A model generated the notes under the pieces. That model did not search any database. It saw nothing but the letters and a program-made list of their open reading frames with translations, and had not been told where the DNA came from. The translations under genes were made by a program, and so were the position numbers. This document shows positions 44,391 through 52,981 of a stretch of DNA of 64,000 bases, piece after piece (position 1 is the stretch's first letter; every line of letters starts with the position of its first letter). The stretch covers positions 1 through 64,000 of the forward strand of contig DIZF01000002.1 in NCBI GenBank assembly GCA_002427815.1. The letters are read 5' to 3'. The DNA comes from Ramlibacter tataouinensis (lineage in GTDB: Bacteria; Pseudomonadota; Gammaproteobacteria; Burkholderiales; Burkholderiaceae_C).

Positions 44391-45509
44391 TCAAACCTGT
44401 CCCATGGCCCGGCGCGCCACCCACTGCTTGATCGGCCCGCTGCGATCGAACCCCGTCATGCCCCAGTTGCGCAGCGTCGTCCACGGTTCGGTCCCTTGCG
44501 CAAACAGTTGCTGCAGACTGTCCGTGGTGGCGGCCATCGCCAGGACGTCGGCCTTGCGGGCGCGCTCAAACCGCCGCAGCAGTTTCACGTCTCCCACGCT
44601 GCGCCAATACTCGCGCTGGTGCAGCACCTGTGCCAGCTCCATGGCATCGGCCAGCCCCAGGTTCAAGCCCTGGCCGGCGAGCGGATGCACCGTGTGGGCT
44701 GCGTCACCGGCCAGGACCCAGCCCGGCCCGCACCAGCGATCGGCGCGTGCCAGCTGCAGTGGCCATGCCGCGCGGGCACCCGCCAGAGTCAGCTTGCCCA
44801 GCACATGGTGGCTGGCCACCTCCAGCCGCGCTTCAAAGCCGCTGCTGTCCAGCGCCAGCAGTTCAGGCGCGCGTTGCTCATGGACTGACCAGACAATCGC
44901 CACCGAGTTCCCGTCCGGCGCCCCATCGGCAGCGCCCAGGGGCAGAAAAGCCAGTATTTCGCCGCCGGCGAACCATTGCCGCGCGGTCTGCCCATGGGGT
45001 TTTTCACAGTGCAGCCGGGCCGCGATGGCACGCTGGGAATAGGGCACGGCATCGAATTGCACACCGAATTCGGCCCGCGTCGCGCTGGCCTTGCCCTCGC
45101 ACACGACCGTCAGCGCCGCCGGCACCGGCGCTTCGAGCCACTCCACCACAGGCTGGTAGCGCAACGCGTCGGCCAGTCGCTGCTGCAGAGCCTGGACGTC
45201 GACAATCCAGGCCAGTGCCGGCGCGCCCTGGGCCTGAGCATCGAAGCGCACACTGCCGCCATCGTCGCCGTGAACCTCCATGGCCAGCACGGGCGTCGCA
45301 TGTTGATCGTCGGGCCAGGCGCGCAGGCGCTCGAGCAGTTCCCTGGAGGCCGCGTTGAGGGCATAAGCGCGTACATCGCTGGCTGCGCTACCGGCCGCCA
45401 CGGCATCACTCACCAGCCCGACGCGAAGCCGGTCGCGCGCCAGCAGCAGAGCCAGGGTCCGGCCGACGACGCCGGCGCCGCGGATACAAACATCAAGGGC
45501 GATCGCCAT
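44391..45509 (-). CDS. FAD-dependent hydroxylase, UbiH/UbiF/Coq6 family
   Basis: A 372-residue flavoprotein monooxygenase. The FAD-binding GAGVVGRTLALLLARD is at the N-terminus and GDAAHTVHPLAGQGLNLGLAD at about 270-290 closes the FAD site; these are the marks of ubiquinone hydroxylases. Which ring position it hydroxylates cannot be said, since betaproteobacteria often use one such enzyme for several steps. ATG 45509 fits the start of the FAD fold; the frame upstream to 45575 lacks it. It is divergent from the MOSC protein gene. Confidence 0.87.
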   Translation of the reverse strand: MAIALDVCIRGAGVVGRTLALLLARDRLRVGLVSDAVAAGSAASDVRAYALNAASRELLERLRAWPDDQHATPVLAMEVHGDDGGSVRFDAQAQGAPALAWIVDVQALQQRLADALRYQPVVEWLEAPVPAALTVVCEGKASATRAEFGVQFDAVPYSQRAIAARLHCEKPHGQTARQWFAGGEILAFLPLGAADGAPDGNSVAIVWSVHEQRAPELLALDSSGFEARLEVASHHVLGKLTLAGARAAWPLQLARADRWCGPGWVLAGDAAHTVHPLAGQGLNLGLADAMELAQVLHQREYWRSVGDVKLLRRFERARKADVLAMAATTDSLQQLFAQGTEPWTTLRNWGMTGFDRSGPIKQWVARRAMGQV

Positions 45510-45582
45510 CCGGGGATTGTAGGAGGCGGGCACAATCGCGGCTGATCCCTTCAGCAATTCCGGCGCGCACGTCACCTACACC

Positions 45583-46446
45583 ATGAGTTCTTCGATCTCC
45601 GATATGCCGGCGTGCATCGCACGGCTGTTCATCTACCCGGTCAAGTCGTGCGCCGGGGTCGAGGTGCAGGAGGCGGTGCTGACCGAGACCGGCCTGGACC
45701 TGGACCGCGCCTGGATGGTCGTGGACGACCAGGGACGATTCGTCACGCAGCGCCAGTTGCCGCGGATGGCGCTGGTGCGCCCCCAGATGAAATACAGCGA
45801 GGTGGTGCTGCGCGCGCCCGGCATGCTGGCCCTGCACCTGCAGATCGACGCTGTCGAGCAGCCTGCGAAAGTTCGCATCTGGAACGATGAGGTCAGTGCA
45901 TACGACATGGGCGCCGTGGCGGCGCAGTGGTTCACCGATTTCCTGGGTCAGAAGCTGCGGCTGGTGCGCTTCGATCCGGAGCAGCGCCGGCTGTCCAGCC
46001 TGCGCTGGACTGGCGGCGTCGAGGCGCTCAACCAGTTCAGCGACGGCTTTCCGTTGCTGGTGACCAGCCAGGCTTCGCTCGACGGGCTGAACGACCGGCT
46101 CGTCGCGGCCGGGCACGGCGCGGTGGGGATCGAACGCTTTCGTCCCAACATCGTCCTGGCGGGCCTGCAGGCGCATGAGGAAGACCGGCTGGAGGACATT
46201 TGCATCGCCGCGGCCGAGGAGGTGCAATTGCAGCCGGTGAAGCCGTGCCCGCGCTGCCCGATTCCCAACATCGACCCGGCGACCGCCGAAGTCAGCCCGC
46301 AGGTGCTGGAGACGCTGCGCGGCTACCGCAGCAATGAGATTGTCCAGGGCGCGGCGACATTCGGCATGAATGCGATCGTGCTGCGCGGCGTCGAGCAGAC
46401 CTTGCGCGTGGGCCAGTCGTTTACGGCCAGGTGGCGTCCGGACTGA
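45583..46446 (+). CDS. MOSC-domain molybdenum cofactor protein (YcbX/mARC-like)
   Basis: A 287-residue protein with an N-terminal MOSC beta-barrel (LFIYPVKSCAGVEVQEAVLT) and the MOSC domain with RFRPNIVL and the cofactor cysteine region KPCPRCPIPNIDPATAEV. E. coli YcbX and mitochondrial mARC of this type reduce N-hydroxylated compounds; unlike YcbX it has no C-terminal ferredoxin domain, so an external electron donor would be needed. Its last 26 bases overlap the end of the convergent GGDEF-like gene. Confidence 0.88.
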   Translation: MSSSISDMPACIARLFIYPVKSCAGVEVQEAVLTETGLDLDRAWMVVDDQGRFVTQRQLPRMALVRPQMKYSEVVLRAPGMLALHLQIDAVEQPAKVRIWNDEVSAYDMGAVAAQWFTDFLGQKLRLVRFDPEQRRLSSLRWTGGVEALNQFSDGFPLLVTSQASLDGLNDRLVAAGHGAVGIERFRPNIVLAGLQAHEEDRLEDICIAAAEEVQLQPVKPCPRCPIPNIDPATAEVSPQVLETLRGYRSNEIVQGAATFGMNAIVLRGVEQTLRVGQSFTARWRPD

Positions 46447-48265
46447 CCGCCGCCGGCGCGTCCGGCACACCGGACGGATGGCTGTCCGGCCACGATTCGG
46501 TCGCCAGCGGCGCCGGCCAGGTTCTCTCAGGATCGAGAAAACGAATCGGACGGCGCGTGCGCGGCGACATTTTTGCCAGCACCCCGGTCAGCGCCGCGAC
46601 CAGTTCGGGCGGCTCCGCTATCCGTTCGTCCAACAGCACGGCGGCGGCGTGGAACTGCAGCATCACATCCGGCTTCAGGCCCGGCAGTGGCATCAGCCCG
46701 CCCGCGATCAGCCGGGCGGCGCGGTCCGTGACCGACTGGCGCGATACCCCGCCCTCCAGGATCAGACCGAAACGGGCTTCGCCGAGGCGGCTGACGGTGT
46801 CGACGTCGCGCAGCAGGCGGCGCAGCTTGATGACGCAGCGCAGCAGGCTTTGTTCGGCCACGGCCGAACCGTGGCCTTCCTTGATCCACGGGTAGTTCAC
46901 CAGATCGATCAACACCACCGCCGCATTCTGCTTGTCGCGCTGGTAGCGGGCCACCACCTGGCGCAAGCGGTCGTGGAACAGGTGGGGCGCGAGCAGGCCC
47001 GTGAGCGCATCCTGGCTCGACAGGGCGAGTTCGCGGATGTGAGCGCCATGACGCTCGCGCGAGCGGAGGTTCAGCGCCACCATCAGCAGCGGGACCTCGA
47101 CCGCCATGGCCGCCACGATCGCGTACTGGGTGCCGAACGACTCCGGCAGCCAGCCGAACAGGCGCACCAGGGCCATGCCCAAAGCCAGCGAGAGCGGGAC
47201 GTAAGCCAGGAGCACCCAGGCCCCGACCCCGTCACCGCGGCGCCAGGCGGCGAACGCGATCAACATGTTGGCGACGGTCGTGCCGCCGATGTACGCAGTG
47301 AGCACGGTCAGCCCGGCCGGTTTGGGCAACAGCGGGAACACGGCGGCCAGCGCGATGCCCGCCAGTCCCACCCAGTAGACCGCCTGGTCGATCAGCTGAT
47401 GCCGCGCCGAAATCCCGGTGAGGTTGCGCACGAACAGCAAGGCCGCGGCCGCGGCCAGCAAAGCCAGCAAGCCCTGGTGGGCATCGCCCAGGACGCTGAA
47501 GTCGGGCCAGAGCAGGTGCGCGGCGACCCCGGTGTAGGCGCTCACCGCGAGTGCCGTGAGCAGCGCGTACAGGGCGTACCAGGCGTAGACGCCGTCGCGG
47601 TAGACCAGGCTTTGGGCCAGGCAGGCCGTGATCAGCAGCAGCAGCGCGCCGAAGGTCAGGCCCAGCCCCAGGTACTCGACCTGGATGCGCTGGTCGTAGG
47701 CCCGTTCGCTGAGCAGCTGAACCGGGAAGTCGGCCGCCGTCACGTGTTGGATGCGCGCATAGACATCCCGGGCCTGGCCGCGGGGCAGGCCCAACCTGAA
47801 GTGCGGATAGCGGCCCGGCTCGGACCAGGTCGACACGGCCATGGTGTCTCCGGCGCTCTGTCCCTGCCAGTGGCCCTGGCTGTCCTGCTGGTAGACCGTG
47901 ACCCGGTCGAGCAACGGCATCGGAAATGCCATCAGCCACCCATGGTGCTGGTTGTTCCCGCGCAGCAGCCGGAAGTGCAGCCAGAGGGCGCCTTCCTCGC
48001 CCAGCGTGTAAATGACGTCGGGCGGAAGCGGCTGGAACAAGGCGGGTCCGGCTCGCAGCACCTGCTCGAGCCCGGCACTCCCGTTCGCATCGACCCAGGC
48101 GCCGCCCAGGTTCTGGGCATCGATCGGAGCGGTGGCGTCCTCCAGCAGCAAGGGGGCCGTTGCGGGCAGGCCCGCATGGGCCGCGGCGCCCAGCAGGACG
48201 CCCACCAACAGAGCGCCGATGCTCCTGCGCAAAGCGGCCCGGGCCTTGCAGGCAAGCCATCGCAT
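46421..48265 (-). CDS. 7TM-DISM sensor with degenerate GGDEF domain
   Basis: A 614-residue protein: signal peptide, a periplasmic 7TMR-DISM extracellular domain (about 45-165; LHFRLLRGNNQHHGWLM), seven membrane segments (about 185-385) and a C-terminal GGDEF-like domain (about 405-570; DALTGLLAPHLFHDRL). The catalytic GGDEF sequence is replaced by SRLGEARF, so diguanylate cyclase activity is not expected; a role as c-di-GMP or partner binding module is possible. ATG 48265 is preferred; an ATG at 48298 overlaps the ychF start. It is divergent from ychF. Confidence 0.85.
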   Translation of the reverse strand: MRWLACKARAALRRSIGALLVGVLLGAAAHAGLPATAPLLLEDATAPIDAQNLGGAWVDANGSAGLEQVLRAGPALFQPLPPDVIYTLGEEGALWLHFRLLRGNNQHHGWLMAFPMPLLDRVTVYQQDSQGHWQGQSAGDTMAVSTWSEPGRYPHFRLGLPRGQARDVYARIQHVTAADFPVQLLSERAYDQRIQVEYLGLGLTFGALLLLITACLAQSLVYRDGVYAWYALYALLTALAVSAYTGVAAHLLWPDFSVLGDAHQGLLALLAAAAALLFVRNLTGISARHQLIDQAVYWVGLAGIALAAVFPLLPKPAGLTVLTAYIGGTTVANMLIAFAAWRRGDGVGAWVLLAYVPLSLALGMALVRLFGWLPESFGTQYAIVAAMAVEVPLLMVALNLRSRERHGAHIRELALSSQDALTGLLAPHLFHDRLRQVVARYQRDKQNAAVVLIDLVNYPWIKEGHGSAVAEQSLLRCVIKLRRLLRDVDTVSRLGEARFGLILEGGVSRQSVTDRAARLIAGGLMPLPGLKPDVMLQFHAAAVLLDERIAEPPELVAALTGVLAKMSPRTRRPIRFLDPERTWPAPLATESWPDSHPSGVPDAPAAVSPDATWP

Positions 48266-48296
48266 ACACTTTCGGGCTTGAATTTCTGGAACAGCC

Positions 48297-49391
48297 ATGA
48301 GCTTGAAGTGCGGGATCGTCGGGTTGCCCAATGTTGGGAAGTCCACCTTGTTCAATGCCTTGACCAAGGCGGGAATCGCCGCGGAAAACTACCCTTTCTG
48401 CACCATCGAGCCCAACGTCGGCATCGTCGAACTGCCCGATCCGCGCCTGGCGAAGCTGTCCGCGATCGTCAAGCCCGAGCGCATCGTGCCAGCCATTGTC
48501 GAGTTTGTCGACATCGCGGGCCTGGTCGCCGGCGCGAGCAGGGGCGAGGGGCTGGGCAACCAGTTCCTGGCGCACATTCGTGAAACCGACGCCATCGTCA
48601 ACGTGGTGCGTTGTTTCGACGACCCGAACATCATCCATGTCACGGGCAAGGTTGACCCCGTGTCGGACATCGAGGTGATCCAGACCGAGTTGTGCCTGGC
48701 CGACCTGGCGACCGTCGACAAGAGCCTGCAGCGCTATACCAAGGCCGCGAAATCGGGCAACGACAAGGAAGCGGCCAAGCTGGTGCAGGTGCTCACGAAA
48801 GTGCAGGCCGCGCTGGACCAGGGCCGGCCGGTGCGCGCGCTGACGTTCAGCGACGAGGAAAGCGCTTTGTTGAAGCCGCTGTGCCTGATCACCGCCAAGC
48901 CGGCGATGTTCGTCGCCAATGTGCATGAAGACGGCTTCGAGAACAATCCCTACCTGGAGCAGTTGCGCGGCTATGCGGCCGGGCAGAATGCGCCGGTGGT
49001 GGCGATCTGCGCCAAGATGGAGGCCGAGATGGCCGACATGAGCGACGAGGACAAGCACATGTTCCTCGCGGAGATCGGCCAGGAAGAGCCCGGCCTGAAC
49101 CGCCTGATCCGCGCCGCGTTCAAGCTGCTCGGGCTGCAGACCTATTTCACCGCGGGGGTCAAGGAGGTGCGGGCCTGGACCATCCACGTCGGCGACACGG
49201 CGCCGCAGGCGGCCGGGGTCATCCACACCGATTTCGAGCGCGGCTTCATCCGCGCTCAGACCATCGCGTTCGATGACTTCATCGCCTGCAAAGGCGAGCA
49301 GGGCGCCAAGGACGCCGGCAAGATGCGCAGCGAGGGCAAGGAATACGTGGTCAAGGACGGCGATGTGTTGAACTTCCTGTTCAACGTCTGA
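48297..49391 (+). CDS. ychF: Redox-regulated ribosome-binding ATPase YchF
   Basis: A 364-residue Obg-family P-loop protein. It shows GLPNVGKSTLFNALTKAG, ENYPFCTIEPNVG and DIAGLVAGASRGEGLGNQFL. The usual guanine-specificity NKxD is replaced by NVHE (the YchF NxxE), which explains its ATP preference. A TGS domain ends the protein (VIHTDFERGFIRAQTIAFDDF). YchF binds ribosomes and modulates oxidative-stress response. It stops six bases before the convergent yqaA gene. Confidence 0.96.
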   Translation: MSLKCGIVGLPNVGKSTLFNALTKAGIAAENYPFCTIEPNVGIVELPDPRLAKLSAIVKPERIVPAIVEFVDIAGLVAGASRGEGLGNQFLAHIRETDAIVNVVRCFDDPNIIHVTGKVDPVSDIEVIQTELCLADLATVDKSLQRYTKAAKSGNDKEAAKLVQVLTKVQAALDQGRPVRALTFSDEESALLKPLCLITAKPAMFVANVHEDGFENNPYLEQLRGYAAGQNAPVVAICAKMEAEMADMSDEDKHMFLAEIGQEEPGLNRLIRAAFKLLGLQTYFTAGVKEVRAWTIHVGDTAPQAAGVIHTDFERGFIRAQTIAFDDFIACKGEQGAKDAGKMRSEGKEYVVKDGDVLNFLFNV

Positions 49392-49397
49392 CGCAGA

Positions 49398-49874
49398 TCA
49401 GGCGGCGGCGGGGAACGCGTACCACAGCGCCGAGGTCATGGTCAGGTAGCGCAGGAATTTGCCCACGGCCATATAGGCAGTGCAGGGCCAGAACGGCATC
49501 CTGAGCCAACCCGCCACCGCGCACAGCGGGTCGCCCACCACCGGCAGCCAGGACAGCAGGCAGGCTTTGGGTCCGAGGCGCTCCAGCCATTCGATGGCTT
49601 TCACGTGCGAACGCGAATGGCGGTACTTGTCCACGACCTGGTGGGCGCCGTAACCCATCCACCAGTCGACAACGCCACCCAGCGTGTTGCCTGCGGTCGC
49701 GACCAGGATGGCGTGCCAGAACAGGTCGGGGTTCAGCCGCAGCAGCCCATACAGTGCCGGCTCGGAGCCCAGGGGGACCAGAGTGGCGGAGACGAACGCC
49801 ACAATGAACAGAGTGGACAACCCGAAGCGGGGCAGTGCCAACAGTGCCAGGATGGGGTCGAGCCAATCGTGCAT
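49398..49874 (-). CDS. yqaA: YqaA-type inner membrane protein (VTT/DedA-like)
   Basis: A 158-residue membrane protein with three to four hydrophobic segments and the SNARE-associated (VTT) pattern: FSTLFIVAFVSATLVPLGSEP-like start, ATAGNTLGGVVDWWMGYG and LLSWLPVVGDPLCAVAGWLR. Family members handle lipids across the bilayer in larger homologues; YqaA itself is uncharacterised. ATG 49874 is used; an in-frame TTG lies six bases earlier. Confidence 0.87.
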   Translation of the reverse strand: MHDWLDPILALLALPRFGLSTLFIVAFVSATLVPLGSEPALYGLLRLNPDLFWHAILVATAGNTLGGVVDWWMGYGAHQVVDKYRHSRSHVKAIEWLERLGPKACLLSWLPVVGDPLCAVAGWLRMPFWPCTAYMAVGKFLRYLTMTSALWYAFPAAA

Positions 49875-50006
49875 TCTCAACCAGTATAGAGATACGCGGC
49901 GCGCGCCTGCCTGACTGCGGATACGGACTTTTCTGTTTCAGTCACTGAAATGCGGCGGGCATACAATCGTGCCTCATTTTTCAGCAGCATCGCTTCCGCT
50001 CTTCGC

Positions 50007-51047
50007 ATGAACATCGGCCCTTACTCCCTGGTGAACAATCTGTTCGTGGCGCCGATGGCAGGCGTGACCGACCGGCCGTTCCGGCAGCTATGCCGTCGGC
50101 TCGGCGCGGGCTACGCCGTGAGCGAGATGATCACCTCCCGGCGCGAACTGTGGGCGAGTCTGAAGACCGCCCGGCGCGCCGACCATCAGGGCGAGCCCGG
50201 CCCGATCGCGGTGCAGATCGCCGGCACCGACGCCGCCATGATGGCGGAAGCCGCGGCCTACAACATCGATCGTGGCGCGCAGATCATCGACATCAACATG
50301 GGCTGCCCCGCCAAGAAGGTGTGCAATAAATGGGCGGGCTCGGCGCTGATGCAGGACGAGGCGCTGGCGGTCTCGATTGCCAGCGCCGTGGTGCGGGCCT
50401 GCGCGCCGCATGGCATTCCGGTGACGCTCAAGATGCGCACCGGCTGGTGCCAGGCCCACAGGAACGCGGTGCAACTGGCCCGCGCGTTCGAGGATGCCGG
50501 CGTGCAGATGCTGGCGGTGCACGGCCGTACCCGGGAACAGGGCTATGGCGGCAGCGCCGAATACGACACGATCGCCGCCGTGAAAGCCGCGGTGCGGGTG
50601 CCGGTGGTGGCCAACGGCGACATCGCGACCCCCGAGCAGGCACTGGCCATTCTCCAATCCACGCAGGCCGACGCCATCATGATCGGCCGGGCGGCGCAGG
50701 GCCGTCCCTGGATCTTCCGCGAGGTCGCGCATTTCCTGGCCACCGGCACCCACCTGGCGCCGCCGCTGGTGGCCGAGGTGCGGCGACTGCTGCTCGAGCA
50801 TCTGCAGGACCACCATGCGCTGTACGGCGAGTTCACCGGCGTGCGCAGCGCCCGCAAGCACATCGCCTGGTACTTGAAGGGGCTGCCGGGCGGCGCCGGT
50901 TTCCGCTCTCGCATGAACAGCATCGAGGACAGCGTCGGGCAACTGAGCGCGGTGTCCGGATTCTTCGACGAGCTCGGCAGTACCATCGACAGAATGCCGG
51001 CGGTTGTGCCGGAGCAAGAGATGCAAGCGCTGGAGGCGGCCGCATGA
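50007..51047 (+). CDS. dusB: tRNA-dihydrouridine synthase B
   Basis: A 346-residue FMN enzyme that reduces uridines in the tRNA D loop. It shows APMAGVTDRPFRQLCRRLGA, the catalytic cysteine in INMGCPAKKV, VTLKMRTGW, VHGRTREQGYGG and the FMN phosphate segment VVANGDI and MIGRAAQGRPWIF. ATG 50007 gives the usual start MNIGPYSLVNNL; an in-frame start at 49950 adds 19 unlikely residues. It precedes fis by 85 bases, the classical dusB-fis arrangement. Confidence 0.95.
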   Translation: MNIGPYSLVNNLFVAPMAGVTDRPFRQLCRRLGAGYAVSEMITSRRELWASLKTARRADHQGEPGPIAVQIAGTDAAMMAEAAAYNIDRGAQIIDINMGCPAKKVCNKWAGSALMQDEALAVSIASAVVRACAPHGIPVTLKMRTGWCQAHRNAVQLARAFEDAGVQMLAVHGRTREQGYGGSAEYDTIAAVKAAVRVPVVANGDIATPEQALAILQSTQADAIMIGRAAQGRPWIFREVAHFLATGTHLAPPLVAEVRRLLLEHLQDHHALYGEFTGVRSARKHIAWYLKGLPGGAGFRSRMNSIEDSVGQLSAVSGFFDELGSTIDRMPAVVPEQEMQALEAAA

Positions 51048-51132
51048 CGGCGGCGCGGGGCGCTTTGCCGTTTCGCCGCGCCGCTGTGAACGCCGGTGCG
51101 GCCCGATGGGCGAAAAATGGGGTGGGACATCG

Positions 51133-51372
51133 ATGAGCAAGAAACACATCGAGGAATGCGTGCGAAACAGCCTGGAGGGCTATTTCCGCGACCTGCGCGG
51201 CACGGAGCCGGATGGCATGTACGAAATGCTGGTCAAGGTGGTGGAAAAGCCGCTGCTGGAAGTCGTGATGGCCAAAGCGGACCAGAACCAGTCCAAGGCC
51301 GCCGAGTGGCTGGGGCTGAATCGCAACACGCTGCGCAAGAAACTCGTCGAACACAGGCTGCTCAAACCATGA
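51133..51372 (+). CDS. fis: DNA-binding protein Fis
   Basis: A 79-residue nucleoid protein with the C-terminal helix-turn-helix NQSKAAEWLGLNRNTLRKKL. It is about 20 residues shorter than E. coli Fis and lacks most of the N-terminal beta-hairpin that contacts recombinases, as is usual in Betaproteobacteria. The stop codon overlaps the purH ATG (ATGA at 51369-51372), so Fis and PurH synthesis are likely coupled. It belongs to a dusB-fis-purH transcript. Confidence 0.93.
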   Translation: MSKKHIEECVRNSLEGYFRDLRGTEPDGMYEMLVKVVEKPLLEVVMAKADQNQSKAAEWLGLNRNTLRKKLVEHRLLKP

Positions 51373-52940
51373 ACGCACTGATCTCCGTTTCGGACAAATC
51401 CGGCATCGTGGAATTCGCCCGGGCCCTGCATGCGCTGGGCGTGGCGCTGATCTCCACCGGCGGCACCGCCAAACTGCTGGCCGGCGAAGGATTGCCGGTG
51501 GCGGAGGTGGCTGAAGTCACGGGCTTTCCCGAGATGCTCGATGGACGGGTCAAGACCTTGCATCCGAAGGTGCACGGCGGCCTGCTGGCGCGGCGCGACC
51601 GGCCCGAGCACATGGCGTCCCTCAAGGCCCACGGCATAGCCACGATCGACCTGCTGGTGGTCAACCTCTACCCCTTCGAAGCGACCGTGGCCAAGCCCGG
51701 TTGCAGCCTGGAAGATGCGATCGAGAACATCGACATCGGCGGCCCGGCCATGGTCCGTTCGGCCGCCAAGAACTGGAAGGACGTCGCCGTCCTGACCGAT
51801 GCTTCGCAATACCAGGGCGTGCTGGACGAGCTGAAGACGTCCGGCAAGCTGTCCGACCCGACCCGTTTCGCGCTCGCGGTGGCGGCCTTCAACCGCATCA
51901 GCAACTACGACGCGGCGATCAGCGACTACCTCTCGAGCATCCTGCAAGACGGCAGCCGCAGCCTGTTTCCAGCGCAGGCCAACGGACGGTTCGTCAAGCT
52001 GCAGGACCTGCGCTACGGCGAAAACCCGCATCAGCAGGCCGCTTTCTACCGGGACCTGCATCCCGCGCCGGGCTCGCTGGTCACGGCCCGGCAGCTGCAG
52101 GGCAAAGAGCTTTCGTACAACAACATCGGGGACGCCGACGCGGCCTGGGAATGCGTCAAGAGTTTCGATGCTTCCGCCTGCGTGATCGTCAAACACGCCA
52201 ATCCTTGCGGCGTCGCCGTGGGGAAGGACGCGCTCGAGGCCTACAGCAAGGCGTTCCAGACCGATCCGACCTCGGCTTTCGGCGGCATCATCGCCTTCAA
52301 CCGGACCGTCGACGAGGCCGCCGCGCAGGTCGTGTCCAAGCAGTTCGTCGAGGTCCTGATGGCGCCGGATTTCAGCGCCGGGGCCCTGGAAGTTTTCAAG
52401 GGTAAGGTCAACGTTCGCATCCTCCAGGTCGACCTGCCGCCGGGCGGCCCCAGCGACTGGGACAACGGGCGCAATGCCATGGACATCAAGCGCGTGGGCT
52501 CGGGTCTGCTGATGCAGACCGCCGACAACCACGAACTGGCATTGGCCGACCTCAAGGTCGTGACAAAAAAACAACCGACGGCCCAACAGTTACAGGATGT
52601 GCTGTTTGCGTGGAAGGTGGCGAAATTCGTCAAGTCCAATGCCATCGTCTTCTGCAAGGACGGCATGACGATGGGGGTAGGGGCGGGGCAGATGAGCCGA
52701 CTCGACTCGGCCCGGATCGCCAGCATCAAGGCCCAGCATGCGGGCCTGTCGTTGCAAGGCACTGTCGTGGCCAGCGATGCGTTCTTTCCCTTCCGCGACG
52801 GCCTCGACGTGGTGGTGGGTACCGGTGCGACCTGCGTCATCCAGCCCGGCGGCAGCATGCGCGACAACGAGGTGATCGCGGCGGCCGACGAGCGCGGGGT
52901 GGCGATGGTGTTCTCCGGCGTACGGCATTTCCGCCATTGA
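51369..52940 (+). CDS. purH: Bifunctional AICAR transformylase/IMP cyclohydrolase
   Basis: A 523-residue enzyme for the last two steps of IMP synthesis. The N-terminal MGS-like cyclohydrolase domain starts NALISVSDKSGIVEFARAL and has LHPKVHGGLLARRD; the transformylase domain has LRYGENPHQQAAFY and KHANPCGVAVG with the catalytic Lys-His. Full length. The genes fis and purH overlap by ATGA. In other Burkholderiales I recall ruvC next; here the following gene is hemL on the other strand. Confidence 0.97.
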   Translation: MNALISVSDKSGIVEFARALHALGVALISTGGTAKLLAGEGLPVAEVAEVTGFPEMLDGRVKTLHPKVHGGLLARRDRPEHMASLKAHGIATIDLLVVNLYPFEATVAKPGCSLEDAIENIDIGGPAMVRSAAKNWKDVAVLTDASQYQGVLDELKTSGKLSDPTRFALAVAAFNRISNYDAAISDYLSSILQDGSRSLFPAQANGRFVKLQDLRYGENPHQQAAFYRDLHPAPGSLVTARQLQGKELSYNNIGDADAAWECVKSFDASACVIVKHANPCGVAVGKDALEAYSKAFQTDPTSAFGGIIAFNRTVDEAAAQVVSKQFVEVLMAPDFSAGALEVFKGKVNVRILQVDLPPGGPSDWDNGRNAMDIKRVGSGLLMQTADNHELALADLKVVTKKQPTAQQLQDVLFAWKVAKFVKSNAIVFCKDGMTMGVGAGQMSRLDSARIASIKAQHAGLSLQGTVVASDAFFPFRDGLDVVVGTGATCVIQPGGSMRDNEVIAAADERGVAMVFSGVRHFRH

Positions 52941-52981
52941 ACGGAATGCGGACCTGATGAGTCCGCGACGGCCAGGCTGCG

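Noticed and set aside
46370..48583. 737-codon plus-strand frame opposite the degenerate GGDEF gene
   Set aside because: It runs over parts of three real genes and its product has only low-complexity Gln/Arg/Gly sequence.
52948..52972. CTGATGAGTCCG, resembling a hammerhead ribozyme core, after purH
   Set aside because: The second stem and the GAAA core strand are missing; the match is limited to the bases of a small GCGGAC/GTCCGC hairpin.
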